Assembly: GCA_009739215.1 (NCBI GenBank)
Contig: VSJF01000009.1
Span: forward strand, 1,178,001-1,242,000
Length of the DNA stretch: 64,000 nucleotides
DNA from: Floccularia luteovirens
Lineage: Eukaryota; Basidiomycota; Agaricomycetes; Agaricales; Squamanitaceae
Direction of reading: 5' to 3'
The notes beneath the pieces are model-generated. The model searched no databases and was not told the origin of the DNA. It was given only the letters and a program-made list of their open reading frames with translations. Shown one piece after another: positions 12,301 to 25,289 of the stretch (within the stretch, counting starts at the first letter, position 1; each line of letters starts with the position of its first letter). The position numbers and the translations under genes were made by a program.

Positions 12301-15300
12301 AGTGTCCGTTCTGCAACCCGAACGACTTGGTTTTGATGTTCTTTTGCTTGATCATGTTCACTAAGGATACAAACATTCGATCCCATCAGTAGCTGCATCA
12401 TATAAATAATATACCACACAACAACTAACCTCAGTTCCGGGCGTTCCGGGATTGTGATAGATGAAACAGTGGAAGAACACAAGATACGAGCAACTTCCTC
12501 CAATCTCCGGTCTTGGCCAAACCGAATATCTGTGAAATCTTCCAAATCAAGTTCCACACCAGAAACCGCATCTATTTCTACGCTGGCAGCGCTTTTGGCT
12601 TCTATAATGATTTCTCCAACAGTCCGGCGTGGTTTTGAGGGATTCTAATGGTATATGAAACAGAGATAAATCAGTCAGCGCACCGCATTTATTCATTTTT
12701 TGACATAAACGAATCGTAAAAAACTTACAATGAAATCTTTTTTCGGTCGATAGCCATCATTAAACAGCACGTCATGAGAAGCGCTTGCAGAGCCTGCCAG
12801 ATCATTGCGTCCCATTGCTTTGTACGCGCTCAACGGCCAATGAGGTGGTGGCGCCAACTGACAAGTCCTCACCGCCTCTCTCAATGGTGCGGCAATGCCC
12901 ATCGGCAAACAAGCAAAAAACCTTTGTGACTTGCTTGTTGCAATCTTCAAAGCGGCTTTTTCTGCTCGTTTCAGACTTTCCGGTACTTGGTGATCGGCGA
13001 GGCAGTCATATAGATCAATGAGTTCATACAGCTCTGCCAATGGATCGAGATGGCCGTATTCGAAGGATGGCGAGATGTTGAAGCATGAAGCAATGTATTC
13101 TGGGTCATGTCGCGGGATGTTCCAATCAGGTCTACTAATACGGCCGTATAAAATAGCAGATATATCCAAGGGCCAGACTGGAAGTCTATCATCAAGGTTT
13201 GCGATAACTAATATTTTTTGTATCCATCAATAAAATTTTATTCAAAATCAAGGAACCCAAAAAGGGATATCCTGGCACTCACCTGTATTGGAAGGTGAAG
13301 GCCACGCAGCTGTAGCTTCAGGTATAAGCCTCTTCCAATAATCCGCCCACTCCGGCCTTATATCAAGAGCAACACGACAAATAACATACACCAACTTGAT
13401 GAGAGAATCATACTTGGAAATATCCAAACGGAGATATTCTCCCAGGATATGCAAAGAATAAAGCACAGGTGCCAATAAGGGATGCGGTTTTCTCTTGCAG
13501 GGAACAACCACTGGTGGGAGAAGAGTCTTTGGTGGTTTCAAAACTCTCATCACAGGATCTTCCCTGAACCGATCGTGTGAGGAAGTGTGTGCAAGGCGTA
13601 GATATGGACCTTCTGATTTCGAAATCTTCTTCTCATTGACGATCCCCAAGATGCCATACAGCGCATCAGTGAAACATTGGAATTCCACAGAATCAGCCGT
13701 GGAAAATTTTCTCCCTGCCCAGTATTCCAGAAATCGATAGTGTAATGCGTAAGAGTCATCTGAAGATAATGTTAAAGCAAGAAGTACAAGGCAGTCGCGA
13801 GTTAGTGGGTCTTTCGGAGCTAGGTCGACGTTGATACGTTCCTCCCAGTTATCTTCAAATGTTAATGTTGTCAAAGATCGTTCGGTATCTTTCACCGCAA
13901 CGACCTTCCCATGGCTGCCTGTAGGGACATCGTCGATATACATTTGATCTTCGTTATTCGAGGATTTGTTAGAATCTTGAACAATCCTAAGAATAATCTC
14001 GCGTAATCCTATGAGTAACAAGCGCGACAGAGCCATCCGTTTTGACTACAAGAAGATCCCAAACGCGATATCTCGTCGCACGGATTGAAGTTGCAGAAAT
14101 AGCTGGGATCGTCGTTAAATCATTGACCTCCATCATATTATCCTTGCCGTATGAGACTGACGAGAATCCGGAGGCACTGGCTTTTCGGTAAATACACAGA
14201 AACCAGACATTTTTGAGATTTCCCATCCCAGCGATTGTCGAACAAGGAAATCGATACATTTCGCCAATTAGAAGCACTGAAAAATAGATTGATCAGAATA
14301 ACAGGCATTTCAGAAATTGTGAAGAGAGGGCTATACTCATGCTGTGGAATATCCATAGTGAACACTTCCTCCATCCAATACGCAGCCCTCATCCTCCCAT
14401 GCTCAATGGGCGCAAGATGTCAAATCAGATGCCAATCTCCCACCGAGAGCCACCCTATTCATCGTAGTACTCAAATCATGCCTCGTCAGTGAATTCCTCC
14501 TTCCCTTCGCACCTCGTTGGGTTGTCGTACCTCCTTTAACAAGAGAATGCATAGTCGCAGTGGTCGACAAAGACGGTGGCATTCCCAGGAGAGCTGAAAG
14601 TGGTGGCATATCAGGTGGTGCGGGTGATCCTGTTACAATATCCTGAGATCGTAAACGTGGTGACATGGGATGAAGCCGGTCAACGCGTCCGTCCATATCT
14701 GTCGTCATAATCGCACTCGCCCTACGGCTTGCCATACCTGAGACTGATTGACGCGCCCGGACGTGCCCCTTCACGTGTGTCCGTGTAAGAGGTACTGGAG
14801 TATCCTTCGGTTTCACGTATACATACCTCCACACTGATAGTTTATGTTTCTCCGGGTCTATCGTTACAAGAACTGAATCTTCCGTAGCTGTATTATGATG
14901 TGATACCCATACGACCATTTCAGTGGGTGGGATAGATTTTAGAGGACGTGTTGAGTTCTCCGCTTCATCTTTCAACGATGCAGGGGTGCCAGGAGTACCA
15001 CCAATGATGCCAGTAGTAAGCCCCACCGCAGCATGCTTCAGCAAATGGACTTGTAACAGAGAATATCGTCGGTAGAACAGCTTCGCCAGTAATCTCCGCC
15101 TCGACGAATTCACTGGGTTCCAATACGCGTTGGATTATTACACCATGGGGTGAGGCAGGCCACGCTTTTCGTATGATAAATGGTAGCGAGAATGTATATT
15201 GCAGTCCGTTTTGGAGATATATCTGACCGATGCTGCGTAGAAAGACAAAGACGCCAGGTACGAGTTCTAGACGCCCTTGACCCTTTTTCGCTCGTTTCTG

Positions 15301-16038
15301 TGCTCTTGTGAATGGTCCAAACGTCGGCCGTGTAGCCTTGATATCGCCACCACCTTCACCACTATCATTACCAACAGAAACATTAGTAGCATCCGTTCTC
15401 CCCTCCCCACTACCACTCCCATCCCCTTCCAGACTATCCGCAACAGAATTATCCGAAACCTGCTCCAACTCACCCAAACAAGCCCACTGAATCGCCTCCC
15501 CCTCTTCCACAAAATTCCACTTCTTAATCATCACACCTCCACAACTCAACACCACCGTACTCGCATCCCACGTTAACTGTCGCACCTCAACTCCACTCCA
15601 ACTCTCCTCCCCTCCTCCTCCTTCCCCATTATTATCAATATCTGAATTGGTATCCCGAATCACAAACGAACAAGATTGCACGGTCGATAATAGCTCTGCA
15701 TCTGAACCACGTAAAGCCGTCCGAATCGCACGCAACAGATTAGATTCTTCCTGTCCAGTCGTCGTCCCCTTCTTCTTCCCCTTCTTCTCATTCTTATTCC
15801 TATTGTCATCATGAGGTTGAGGTCGTCGTGCGGAAACGCGATCCAAGAAAGTTTTAGCCGCAGAGATAGGTGGACCTTGGACGTGAACCGGGATCGGGTT
15901 CGACTTTGGATTTGGATTTTGGTTTGGGATATTGGTTATTCGGGTAGATGAAGAGGTAGGTAGAGATGAATTCATGTCGGTAAGTATATCTGTATATGAG
16001 GAAGACGCAGAATTACTGCTCCGGTGTACGTTTTGCAT
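9400..16038 (-). CDS. APC1: Anaphase-promoting complex subunit 1
   Basis: APC1 is the largest scaffold subunit of the APC/C ubiquitin ligase that drives mitotic exit. Exons: 16038-14337, 14276-13283, 13207-12729, 12644-12430, 12360-11090, 11021-9400; introns 60, 75, 84, 69 and 68 nt. The N-terminal beta-propeller region includes FLRSIGQIYLQNGLQYTFSLP and VWDLLVVKTDGS. The middle has LALPYGRAMFTFGS. Proteasome/cyclosome repeats start around HAGFLLGLGLTGHL and continue to LGLLFLGGGRFTLGTS, followed by FFPRFHHISSDNRSFLQALRHLW. The corrected length of about 2,092 residues fits fungal APC1. Exons 1 and 2 each carry two extra bases relative to the conserved frame (near 15034, 14418, 14152 and 14012). 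The other four exons (about 3.6 kb) read cleanly. Confidence 0.92.
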
Positions 16039-17307
16039 TATTATCGATCCAGATTGAAAGCCATAACCTCGACAAGTTCCCTGTAAATCCTCTTTGTGGA
16101 GTCTCGTGAACGCGGCAGCGAGCGCGCTGTCTCTTGCGGTTATTTTGCGTTGTTATTCTAACACGATGATAACCAAATACAATTTTGGAAAAAAAAAAAC
16201 TTTGCAAGTTTTCATCAAATATGATCCAATTTTTTACAGGTATCAAGAAGTATAAAAAAATGAACTATGTTATAAAAAAAAGTATATACCACATTTCCAC
16301 ATACCAAAAGAAAAAAAGAGGTAGAATGTGCAAGAACATGACTACGACAAACCACTGGGGAACAAGAAAAAAGTGAGCAGATTAAGCATTAAACAACAAC
16401 GGCTATGAATTGCTTTTCGAAGGTGAAATGGTAATGAAGTGATGGAGTGTATATATAAAACAGTTCCAAGAAACATATAAAAAGAAACACGTAAAGGGTG
16501 ACGCGATGATCATTATATAGAAGAAAGGCTGGAAAGAGGGTAAAGGGTAAAAATGGAAGGGGCGAAGGTTGGGATGAGAGGTGGGAGGTGAGGATCTCCG
16601 TACAGTAAGATATATGTATGTAACGTTCACAATAGATATAGTACTACGAAAAACAACACACAAACATATAGAAGTTTCAACAACAGATATTAAAAAGAAA
16701 AGAAACACAGAACACGAGCACCAAGATGAAGAAAAGGATATAAATCGATTAGGGATGGGGAGTTTTGAGAGATGGGTATGAAGGGGATGAAAGCTGTGGT
16801 TGTGGAATTGGATTAAGAATGGGAATGGGGAAGTGAAAGAAAAAGACGGGATATAATTAACGAATAAAACAACAAACAAGGGAAGAAAAAGAAAGTCCCG
16901 TGGACAGAAAGAATAGAAAAACAAGATCGAAAAAAAGGGAGAATAATAAATGAAACCAAAAGTCTCCAAAAAAAGGAAAACAGAAAAAAACAGTTCCGTA
17001 TGAAATCCCTTGGGTTTGTCACTACAATACCAAAAGAAAGAAAGAAGAAAGAAATCATCGATTTTCAACAATTTCAATAAGTATTTTGAATTCATCATAA
17101 ACCATTTAAACTCCCCCTCGACCAAAAAAATTTGATCCCGAAAGAACCAACCATGCTCCTTCCAAAGAATAAAAACCTCGAAGTGTGTAAGAAATGAAGT
17201 GATTAAAAAAAGAGAAGAGAAAAGAAAGGTGAAGGCGAAACCCCAAAATGCAAACGCGAATACCAAAAAGAAAAAAAAATCGGAAACAGGAGGAGTAGGA
17301 ACATTCC
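16039..17307. other. APC1 promoter side and 3' flank of the zinc-finger gene
   Basis: This holds the upstream region of APC1 and the 3' UTR of the next minus-strand gene. From about 16400 to 17280 the plus strand is strongly purine-rich (A/G), so long open frames on the minus strand are low-complexity Phe/Ser/Leu reads, not genes. Confidence 0.5.
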
Positions 17308-20300
17308 TCAACAATTCCCACCAACTCTCAGCTCTCCTCTCAACGAGTTCATCCCGACACCAAGCTGCGGCTGCTGCTGGAGTTGCTGAGATTGCTGTTG
17401 TTGTTGCTGCTGGACCAACTCCTGATGATTCGGCAAAGGGAACGCAGAAAGGGATTTACTCTCTTCCCCATCTAACCTCCAAATATTCATCGCCGCCTTA
17501 TTGGCAGGTGCACCAGTCCCCGTACCAGGTCCAGTACTATTCCGTGACCCCGCAGAGCTCAGCGAATCTCCGCTACTCCCTCGAGACCTCCCACTCCCGA
17601 TCGCACTACTCCTATTAACACCACCAAACCCACCCGAACTATACCTCCCAACATCTCCAATCACACCACGCCCCTGGCCTTGAACTTGTTGTTGAGAGTG
17701 TTGGTGCTGGTTCTGGAACTGAAAAGAATCCCTCAAAGGAGATACAACCCCAACCACCTCTTCAAAATCATCCACAGATGAAGACGAAGATGTCGTAGTC
17801 GTAGGTGATAATGCAGGGGATTGTACAATATCTTGCAAAAATGATGGGAGGAGCGGAGAAGGTGTCGGAGCATGGAGGAAAGGTGTCGTTGTCGTAGTTG
17901 GCGTGAGTAATCCTTTGTTAATATCACCTCCCCCAATTCCGACATGAACACCACCAGTCGAATACAATGGAGTTTCATCTCGTTGTTGAACATACACGTC
18001 CTCTCTCCGCCTAGAAGTCTGATATATAGGAGATGGATTCCGGCCAAACATCGTCGGAGGAATTCTCATCTGTTGTTGACTCTGACTATGATGCATCCTC
18101 CGCTGTTGCTGTGGTTGTTGTTGTTGTTGCTGGGGATTCGGACTCAGATGCGCTTGGTCACCATACAACGATCCCAACTGTAAATGCGAATGCGACTTGT
18201 ACACCGATTTGTTCGCCTGTCCTAGCGCCTGAGCTTGTGCATGTGCTCTCGAAGGTGACAAATCAATGAATGGACGCTGGATCTGGGGAGGAGTCAACGA
18301 ATGTGAGCGTACAGCGTGGGAGGTAGTCGAAGCCTCATCCGCCACTCGCGATGATGTTCTCGATGATGTTGATCCCATCGAAATCGGATTTGTGGATGAT
18401 AGATGCGGTGATGGTTGCGAAAGGTTAACATGAGCGCTGACGTTGACGTGAGGATTGGTAGGATTATTTGGTGGAACAATTTCCAAAGTCCCCGATGATA
18501 TTTGTGTTTGAGCAAGTACGGATGTGAGTAAAGCAATTCGTTCAGCTTGTACAGCTGTGGAGATCGAATCACCATTGCCCTCCGCATCTTAGGGACAATC
18601 AAAACAAGGTCCCAACCGGACAAAGAAGACGACAAACTCACATGGTAAACATGTCTGACACACTTTCCTCCTCCTCCAATTCAAATAATTACACTTCTGG
18701 CAAATCCAATCGCCCGGTTGCTATAGAACAACAATAAAAATCAACATTGTCGTCAAAAAAATTCCCATATAAAAATAAATCTGAGAAAAAGAGATAAAAT
18801 GGATTATGAAACGCACATGCGATATTGGACCTCGGTTTCCTGTATTCAGAATCGGCGGCTGCTAAGATAAGATCAATGATGGGGATCATAATTTCAAAGT
18901 ACCGGAATTTAACATTTGGAAAAAAGGGCACTTACCGGAACACCAACAAGTCCGCTTGGCCTAATCTGGCCTTGCTCCGGAAACGGTTCATTGTCGGGCC
19001 AATACATGATACACGGAGACAAAGGATCGCTCGAAATATTCTGCACCTTTCCCCCAGTCGCAAACGCACGTCCAGACGGTGTGAGTAAAGGATGAGTCGT
19101 GCCATTGCCCGTTTTCCCACCAGCTGCAACCCCAGAATTACTTGCACCCCCACCACTACTAATTGACATATGTGAGGACGGAGCTGGTGAGGGATACGAT
19201 GTGCGTGCGTTGTTATTTGGGAATTGTGAAATTTGCGGGTGTTGCTGCTGCTGTTGCTGGGAGGGAGATGATGAAGAGTAATAGGTCGTTGTCCCTTGCA
19301 CCGCACTAAATCGAGGGGAGGGCAAGACACGCGTGTTGGGCATCCCCAAACCCGAGGTACTGATACGCAATGAACCTTGACCGGTCTGACCACCTGACAC
19401 TAAATTATTCCCAGAGTTCGTACGCGGACATCCGCAACCAATGCAGGACAAATTACGTCTATGAGAGGTAATACAGTCAGTATTCATCACTATAGAGGGA
19501 TAAAGAAATTTGGACTAGGTGTGGTGATGGTGATGGTGATAGTTGGATTCAGGGATCATTACACAACTCACCCAAAGTTATGTGCGGCACATGTCGGCGA
19601 GGAGCATCTGACGACAGATATCAGCGTCAGTATGTAATTCACATGGCGTTGGTGTCAACAGGAAAAATGATGATAGATGAAGACTCACATCCAATCACCC
19701 AGTCGAAAGCTATTCTTCGGATTTGGGGGATTAGTTGACAAGGTATACTCTGCTTTTGATGCAGATACATCAATTGGAGAATTGTGAAAATCCGGGTAAG
19801 AAGAAGACATGCGCAACATCTGAGTACGGGGAAGTTGATCGATTGGAGAGAAAGGAGAAGAAGAATGAGAGGGCTAGGAGGGGTAGAAAGTTGTGAGATT
19901 GAAGGGTCTTTGGAGAGGGAAAAAAAGGACACGTAAGAATAGAAACTTACGGTAGGATTCAACAGAAAGCGGTTGAGGTCGTGGAAGGGTTCGAGATCAG
20001 TTTGCAGGGCAGGAACGACAGAGACAGCGGGGGTTGAGAGGGAGAGGGCGGCACAGGCCTGTTTTGAGAGGGAAAGGACATGATAAGATCACGAAAAAGA
20101 AGTATTAAACCAGTTCGACAATGAAGGGACATCCCACTCAGTTCATTGTCTTACACGTGACTCACCTCTTCATGTCCTCTAAACACTCCAAATAATCGTC
20201 CGTCAATCTCAAACATTATAGCCTCAGGAAAGATTTCACAAATCAACTCGAGAGAGGATGTCGTAAACTATTGTTATCGTAAGTAGATGAGAGAAATAGT

Positions 20301-20446
20301 CAACTACACCACTTACACAGACTACTCTTGACCTTGTTTCAAAGAAATGACGATTCTGACGACGTAGACGAGTCAGTAGATGACGAGGGGGACGAAAGTG
20401 GTGGTTGGGTATGGAAGGAAGAAATGAGACGGTTGACAGAAGGCAT
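17308..20446 (-). CDS. RanBP2-type zinc-finger protein, Gln-rich C-terminus
   Basis: Proposed exons: 20446-20438, 20355-20317, 20267-20166, 20058-19951, 19819-19689, 19607-19572, 19458-18936, 18861-18817, 18720-18642, 18587-17308; all phases agree and the product is about 783 residues. Two RanBP2-type fingers are visible. The first (about residues 128-150, spread over three exons) reads DWICSSPTCAAHNFGRNLSCIGC. The second (about 332-358) reads DWICQKCNYLNWRRRKVCQTC, with the C-x2-C-x3-N-x6-C-x2-C pattern. Such fingers often bind single-stranded RNA, so an RNA-binding role is likely but inferred. The block LTPSGRAFATGGKVQNISSD ahead of the second finger also looks conserved. The C-terminal 400 residues are Ser/Pro/Gln-rich with several polyQ runs. 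The first intron (GTCAAC donor, 82 nt, CTGAC branch site) is the least certain part: without it the first ATG runs into a stop. Confidence 0.8.
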
Positions 20447-21055
20447 GGAGGGAAAAGTTATTTGAATGGATGATTGGAGATCGTCGGTGTTGTTCTATTT
20501 CTTCATTGCATTGCGGATCCTAATCGTACAAACCATTCAACAACCTCTATGAATGATCTCGATTCTCCGCTTTGGCTTTTCAAAATCCCCAATTAAACTC
20601 TATCTCGTGCAACTTCTATTCAAGGTCCAATCCATGCATCATCCAATCCAACCCAACAAGAAAAATTTTTTAATTTATTATAAAGGGTCGCAAGAACATA
20701 TGTATCTTGGTTTTTAATCTTGCCCACTAAATAAGCCATCATTTCAAATGGGATTTCCAAAAAAGCTTTAGATGAGCACACATACCATCACATCCGGAGC
20801 TAGTAACACCGCTGTCAAAAGGATGATGTAGTTTATATAATAAATGACAATTACTACATCCGTGTTCATGCATGAATGCGCTTTTACTACCAAATAATTC
20901 CTACCCACTAACCCAGAGTAAACCTCGCAACGGACCCATCTCCGAAAAGAAAAATCCATACCGTACACATAATAATAATAAGTAAAAATCTACATATCTA
21001 TCCCTTGCCAACCATCTTTTTTTTTGACATATCCGGGCGCTCATAAGGTCAACCC
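20447..21055. other. Intergenic region, zinc-finger gene 5' flank / helicase 3' flank
   Basis: Both neighbours are on the minus strand. The region should hold the zinc-finger promoter and the helicase 3' UTR. No coding region was supported. Confidence 0.45.
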
Positions 21056-24000
21056 CTACAACGTAACCGTGGGCCGCACTATACCGGCGGAATCGCCAAC
21101 ACCTGCGTTCCTTGGCAATAATGACACAACCAAACCCCTGTCCGTCAAATATCTCGCATACCGTCTCCATGAATCTACTCCCTTCCCTCCCGCTCTCACA
21201 CCCGTGCCCCGTTCACCACCAACTCTCCCGTCTAACAACATCTCAATATTCCCCACGACGAACAACCCCCTCCTCGCTCTCGTCAGCCCTACATTCAACC
21301 TCCTCTTATCCGCCAAGAATCCAATATGGCCTCCACTATTATTCCGAACTGTTGAAAAGATAATAACCTCCTTCTCTCGTCCTTCAAACCCATCTACTGT
21401 CTTGATCTCCACATTTGCTAATTGCATTGCTCCATGGTCACCTAGCGTCGTTTTAAACCGTTCTTGGTAAGATGTATCGGTTGTTAGTAATCGATTCAAT
21501 AACGCAATTTGTGCAACGTATGGAGCGATAATTCCAATATCTTTTCCTTTAAGATTCTACAAAAAAATTGAGCAAAACCTAGAAAAACAAACCAGGAAAC
21601 TTACAGGGTTATTAATCAACAAATCCTCCACCACACCTAAAACAATATGTGCTTCCGTCACATTAATTTTACTCCTATTTTTCATCATCTCTCTCCCATT
21701 ATGGTCCAAGAAAATCAAAGATGGCCGAAGTCCCGTTGTTTCATCCATCCGCAGGTGCAATGAATTCGGTGGAGCCAATTTCGGATGAATATTCCCGACA
21801 GCATCAACCGTACCGTCCAATAATGTAAAATTGTAAAATTCAGATGAAGGGAACCTCGATATGTCGGGGTGCATTCTGTACTGAATATCAAGCATAACCG
21901 ATGGAACGACTGTAATCATATTAGCGAGGATTTTGAATATGATAAAAAGTATACTAACCGCCTTCCTCAGTGAGCCGCTCGAATAAACTAACACCCAAAC
22001 CGAGAGCTTGTGCTTCCCTACTCGTAATAACTGGAGGAAGCTGTTTATGGTCCCCAACAAGCGCAACATGCTGTGACTTTAGGAGAAAAAAAGTAAATAT
22101 AAAAAAACAAGAGAAGAATAAGTGCCACTCACCCCCTTCATTAACGGTATAAGCGAAGCAGGTTCAGTAGACATCGACGCTTCATCTATGAATACGACCG
22201 GAAAGTCCGTCACGTTCAACGCCATACACGCTGAAGTTATACACGTTGTGCAAATCTAATAGAAAAAAAAAGTATAAGTATAAAATGACTCAATAGATTC
22301 GGATATGAAAATAACCAGCGAGAAAGAACATCTGAAGCAAAAAAAGGATGACTCACAACATCAGCATCTCCAACAACATCACTCAACATCTGCTGCTTCA
22401 TCGCAAACTTCTTCGATCCTCAACACACCACAAATCCTCTCCTTCGTAACCAACCCAATCTTCATCCTTCTCAATCTTTCTTCCCTATTATTCCTCGCCT
22501 TAACCCCCGCTCCCACTTCACCAATCTTCGCTTCCAAACTCCTGATCTTCTCCCTCAACACCTCCCCCTCTTTGAAACACCTCTCTTCCTCCTTTAAAAC
22601 TCTCAAAAGCTCTTTCTGCAAGGGATGTTTCAAGAGTTTGTCATCCAACGAATATGGAACCAATTCCGCCCGTAAAGCACCACCATAGCCAACTCGGAGG
22701 GGTTTGACACCTGCTTTGGCTAGTCCTTCGACTAGGTTGTCGACAGCGACGTTTGTATATGTGCATACGAGGATCGGTTGGGGGACTTCAAAGTGGAGCT
22801 TTATAGAGGATGTTACTTGTCAGTTTATAACGTAAAGATGAGAGTTTTTTTTTACTTTGAGTAATTTGATCGTCTCTATGATAGTTTTCGTTTTTCCTGT
22901 ACCGGGCGGCTACAAAAAAAAAAAAGTTTCACCCTAACCATTCGAAAAACGCAAAGAAAAATAACCCACCCCTTGGATTAAACTAATCCTTTTTCCAATC
23001 ATAGTAGCAACTGCTCTCTTTTGAGATGCGTTCAAATTCTCCAACGGTGGGTCACCTTCGATGACAACAGGATGAGCAACCGTATACCGTCTAGCCCAAC
23101 TCTGAATCCTCATATCATCCTTGAACGCTCCTTCACAAACACCCATATTCCTACTTCTCTCCTCACCGCTCAAGCCCTCCTTTCCAATCCCAGGCTCAAA
23201 CGACCTCAATAACACATCCTTCAAAAATGTTCCTTGCAGAATATACTGCCTCCCATCCCACCCCGCACTCACTTCCTCCAGCCGTTGTGGATCATGATGC
23301 ATATTACTTATTGCCGTACGCATTCTCTCGAATATCAGGTTGGGTCTGCCAAGGTCGAGACGCCACATTCCTTGATCTACTTCATTGAATTGTTCTGGGA
23401 AACAGACTCGTATTTGAGATGCAGTTGACGAGATTACAGATCCTCGTAATGGGGACTCGCTTAATGGATCTAACCTTGACACGAGCACTTGTGTTCCATT
23501 TCTGAAATAGAGTTTAAAAATGTATATAAAAGAAAAGAAAAGAAACTGACTCAAACCGATGTTCGGGTAATGTCATTCCGGGACCAATAAGAAAAGACGC
23601 AACAGGTCTCCCAAACTGATTTTCTTGCAACCAAAAAGCAGAGAGACCTGTAACACAATACCCTTCCTCTTTTAATTTATCAACACCCCATGTTGACAAT
23701 CGTTCTTTGAGTACTGCTTCGTCTTCTGCTTCTTCTGCGGCTATGAGGGGTAGAAAACTTTTGTAATTCAATGAACACAGTGGACAGAGAATGAGTAGGA
23801 ATGTCACATACTGATTGGAATAACTTTGAATAGCATCATAAAATGGTTCTCCAGGTAGAACCTTCACCAATGGAGGTTGTTTACGTCTAATATAATCCTG
23901 AGACACCTCTGCAGTTTTCTCTAGTTTCCTACACCGCGACGGCGCGCGTTGACGCCAATCAAAACGCGTTATCGGTCCATTTGTCGCATTATTATCCATA

Positions 24001-24437
24001 ACATCAAGTAAAGGAGTGCCAGAAACGAATGTGGAAGAACCCTCTACATCCAATGAACCAACCAAGGTCGTACTACTTTCATCCTCTTGCAACCACTCCG
24101 ACTCTGCAGCCAGCTCTTTCAAATTTGCACGTCTCCCACAGGATTTTCTGGTGGTTTTGTAAGATGTTGGTGGTAACGAGAGTGAAGAATGGGTATCGGA
24201 TAGAAATATATCATGCTGTTCTTGATGTGTAAACCGCGGAGATGTGGATGTATGTATACCCCGTGAATCACGTATGAATTTGTGAATATTAGCCGTATTA
24301 TTATGGTGGTGATTATGGTGGAGAGAACAAGATTGAAGAGAGTGATTGTAGCTGTTGCTCCGTGTGATTGGCGAGGGTGGTACCGACTGTCTCATTATAA
24401 CGCGTCTTCCCTTAACCAAGACCGGGACAGTATCCAT
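21056..24437 (-). CDS. UPF1/SMUBP2-like superfamily 1 helicase, probably mitochondrial
   Basis: Exons: 24437-23812, 23757-23551, 23501-22970, 22909-22856, 22798-22357, 22255-22133, 22076-21959, 21909-21605, 21556-21056; introns 48-101 nt, all phases consistent. About 968 residues. SF1B helicase motifs in order: GPPGTGKT (Walker A, about residues 455-462), [16 protein letters not shown] (Walker B), [31 protein letters not shown] and [14 protein letters not shown] Lys/Glu-rich insertion of about 100 residues (coiled-coil-like) lies between the Walker A exon and Walker B. The N-terminus is basic and Ser/His-rich and contains [11 protein letters not shown], which resembles a fungal mitochondrial presequence; the location is inferred. 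Exon 22798-22357 is one base too long (442 nt) and the frame must skip a base near 22414-22418. The first in-frame ATG is at 24437. The substrate is unknown. Confidence 0.87.
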
Positions 24438-25289
24438 ACAAGCCAGCCCATTGTTCACTAGTGTTACAAGTGCTCTTGAAGATGATGAATGCGCCAGTGT
24501 TTTGGATGTTGACACTCACAGGACAGGAGTGTCTAAGAACCCTTTGGTAAGGTCTTGCGCGTAAACCACATATCAATGGTTAAAAAACGTAGGCACGTGA
24601 TATTTACTTTCGGCTGCGATGTATCCAAAACTGAGGAGATTGAGTTATTAATTATTCTCGAAAACGGTAATATTTACAATACAAAAATACATAGAGCTTG
24701 TATGACCATATCTGTCCCAATCAATCAATCAAATCATTAACAATACTTGAGATGCCAAAGGGAAGCTAAAGGATGTCGCCAGCTAAGCAACCAAGGGACG
24801 ATCCTTGCATGATCCTGGATCACGACTTGAGATGGAAATTTCTTGCATTTCCTATACTGCAGCATCTCGAATCTCGATAATTATCAGTAATTAAGAGGCC
24901 CTACGCATTGAATTTAGTTCTTGCGCCATTTATTTAGCACATTCAACACATCTACATAATGCCGTTACCTACTCGATCAGTTTCGTAGCAACAAAACCAG
25001 ATCATCTGGAAATCACATACCTATAAATTAGTAACAAGGAGCAAAAGAAGGAGGGACATTTACAGGGAGGACATATTTTTAGAAGTGTGGTTTTCTTTGT
25101 AGGGGGATTAGCACTGCTCACCCTGTACAGGCAGTGGCCATGTCTGTATTTCAATTTGCCGCTCGATGAGACTTATATAGTATGTATGTAACTATAACTG
25201 TCACATTTTGTCTCGCTCTCACCTATAAGAAGGCTCGCTTTTGTGACTCGCCGTTTATTTCTCTATCCATAACACTCAACGACTTTGCA
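24438..25289. other. Region between helicase and Crinkler-like gene; start of the repeat-rich compartment
   Basis: The two genes diverge from here, so it contains both promoters. From about 24930 it carries a diverged repeat found again near 29005. No supported gene. Confidence 0.5.
24930..25100 (+). repeat. Direct repeat copy A upstream of the Crinkler-like gene
   Basis: This stretch, with CACATCTACATAATG, ATCTGGAAATCACATAC and AACAAGGAGCAAAAGAAGGAGGG, aligns colinearly with 29005-29180, with scattered substitutions and small indels (roughly three quarters of bases match by eye). It lies in the putative promoter of the gene at 25290. Confidence 0.75.

Noticed and set aside
13990..15060. Micro-introns of 19 or 22 nt (GT...AG) as explanation for two of the APC1 frame breaks
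   Set aside because: They would remove conserved residues, do not explain the other two sites, and all verified introns are at least 48 nt.
15267..15576. Open frames opposite and beside the APC1 N-terminus
   Set aside because: Shadows of the Ser/Gly-rich APC1 coding exon.
16403..17314. 303-codon minus-strand open frame rich in Phe/Ser/Leu
   Set aside because: Low-complexity purine/pyrimidine bias in the flank between APC1 and the zinc-finger gene; no conserved pattern.
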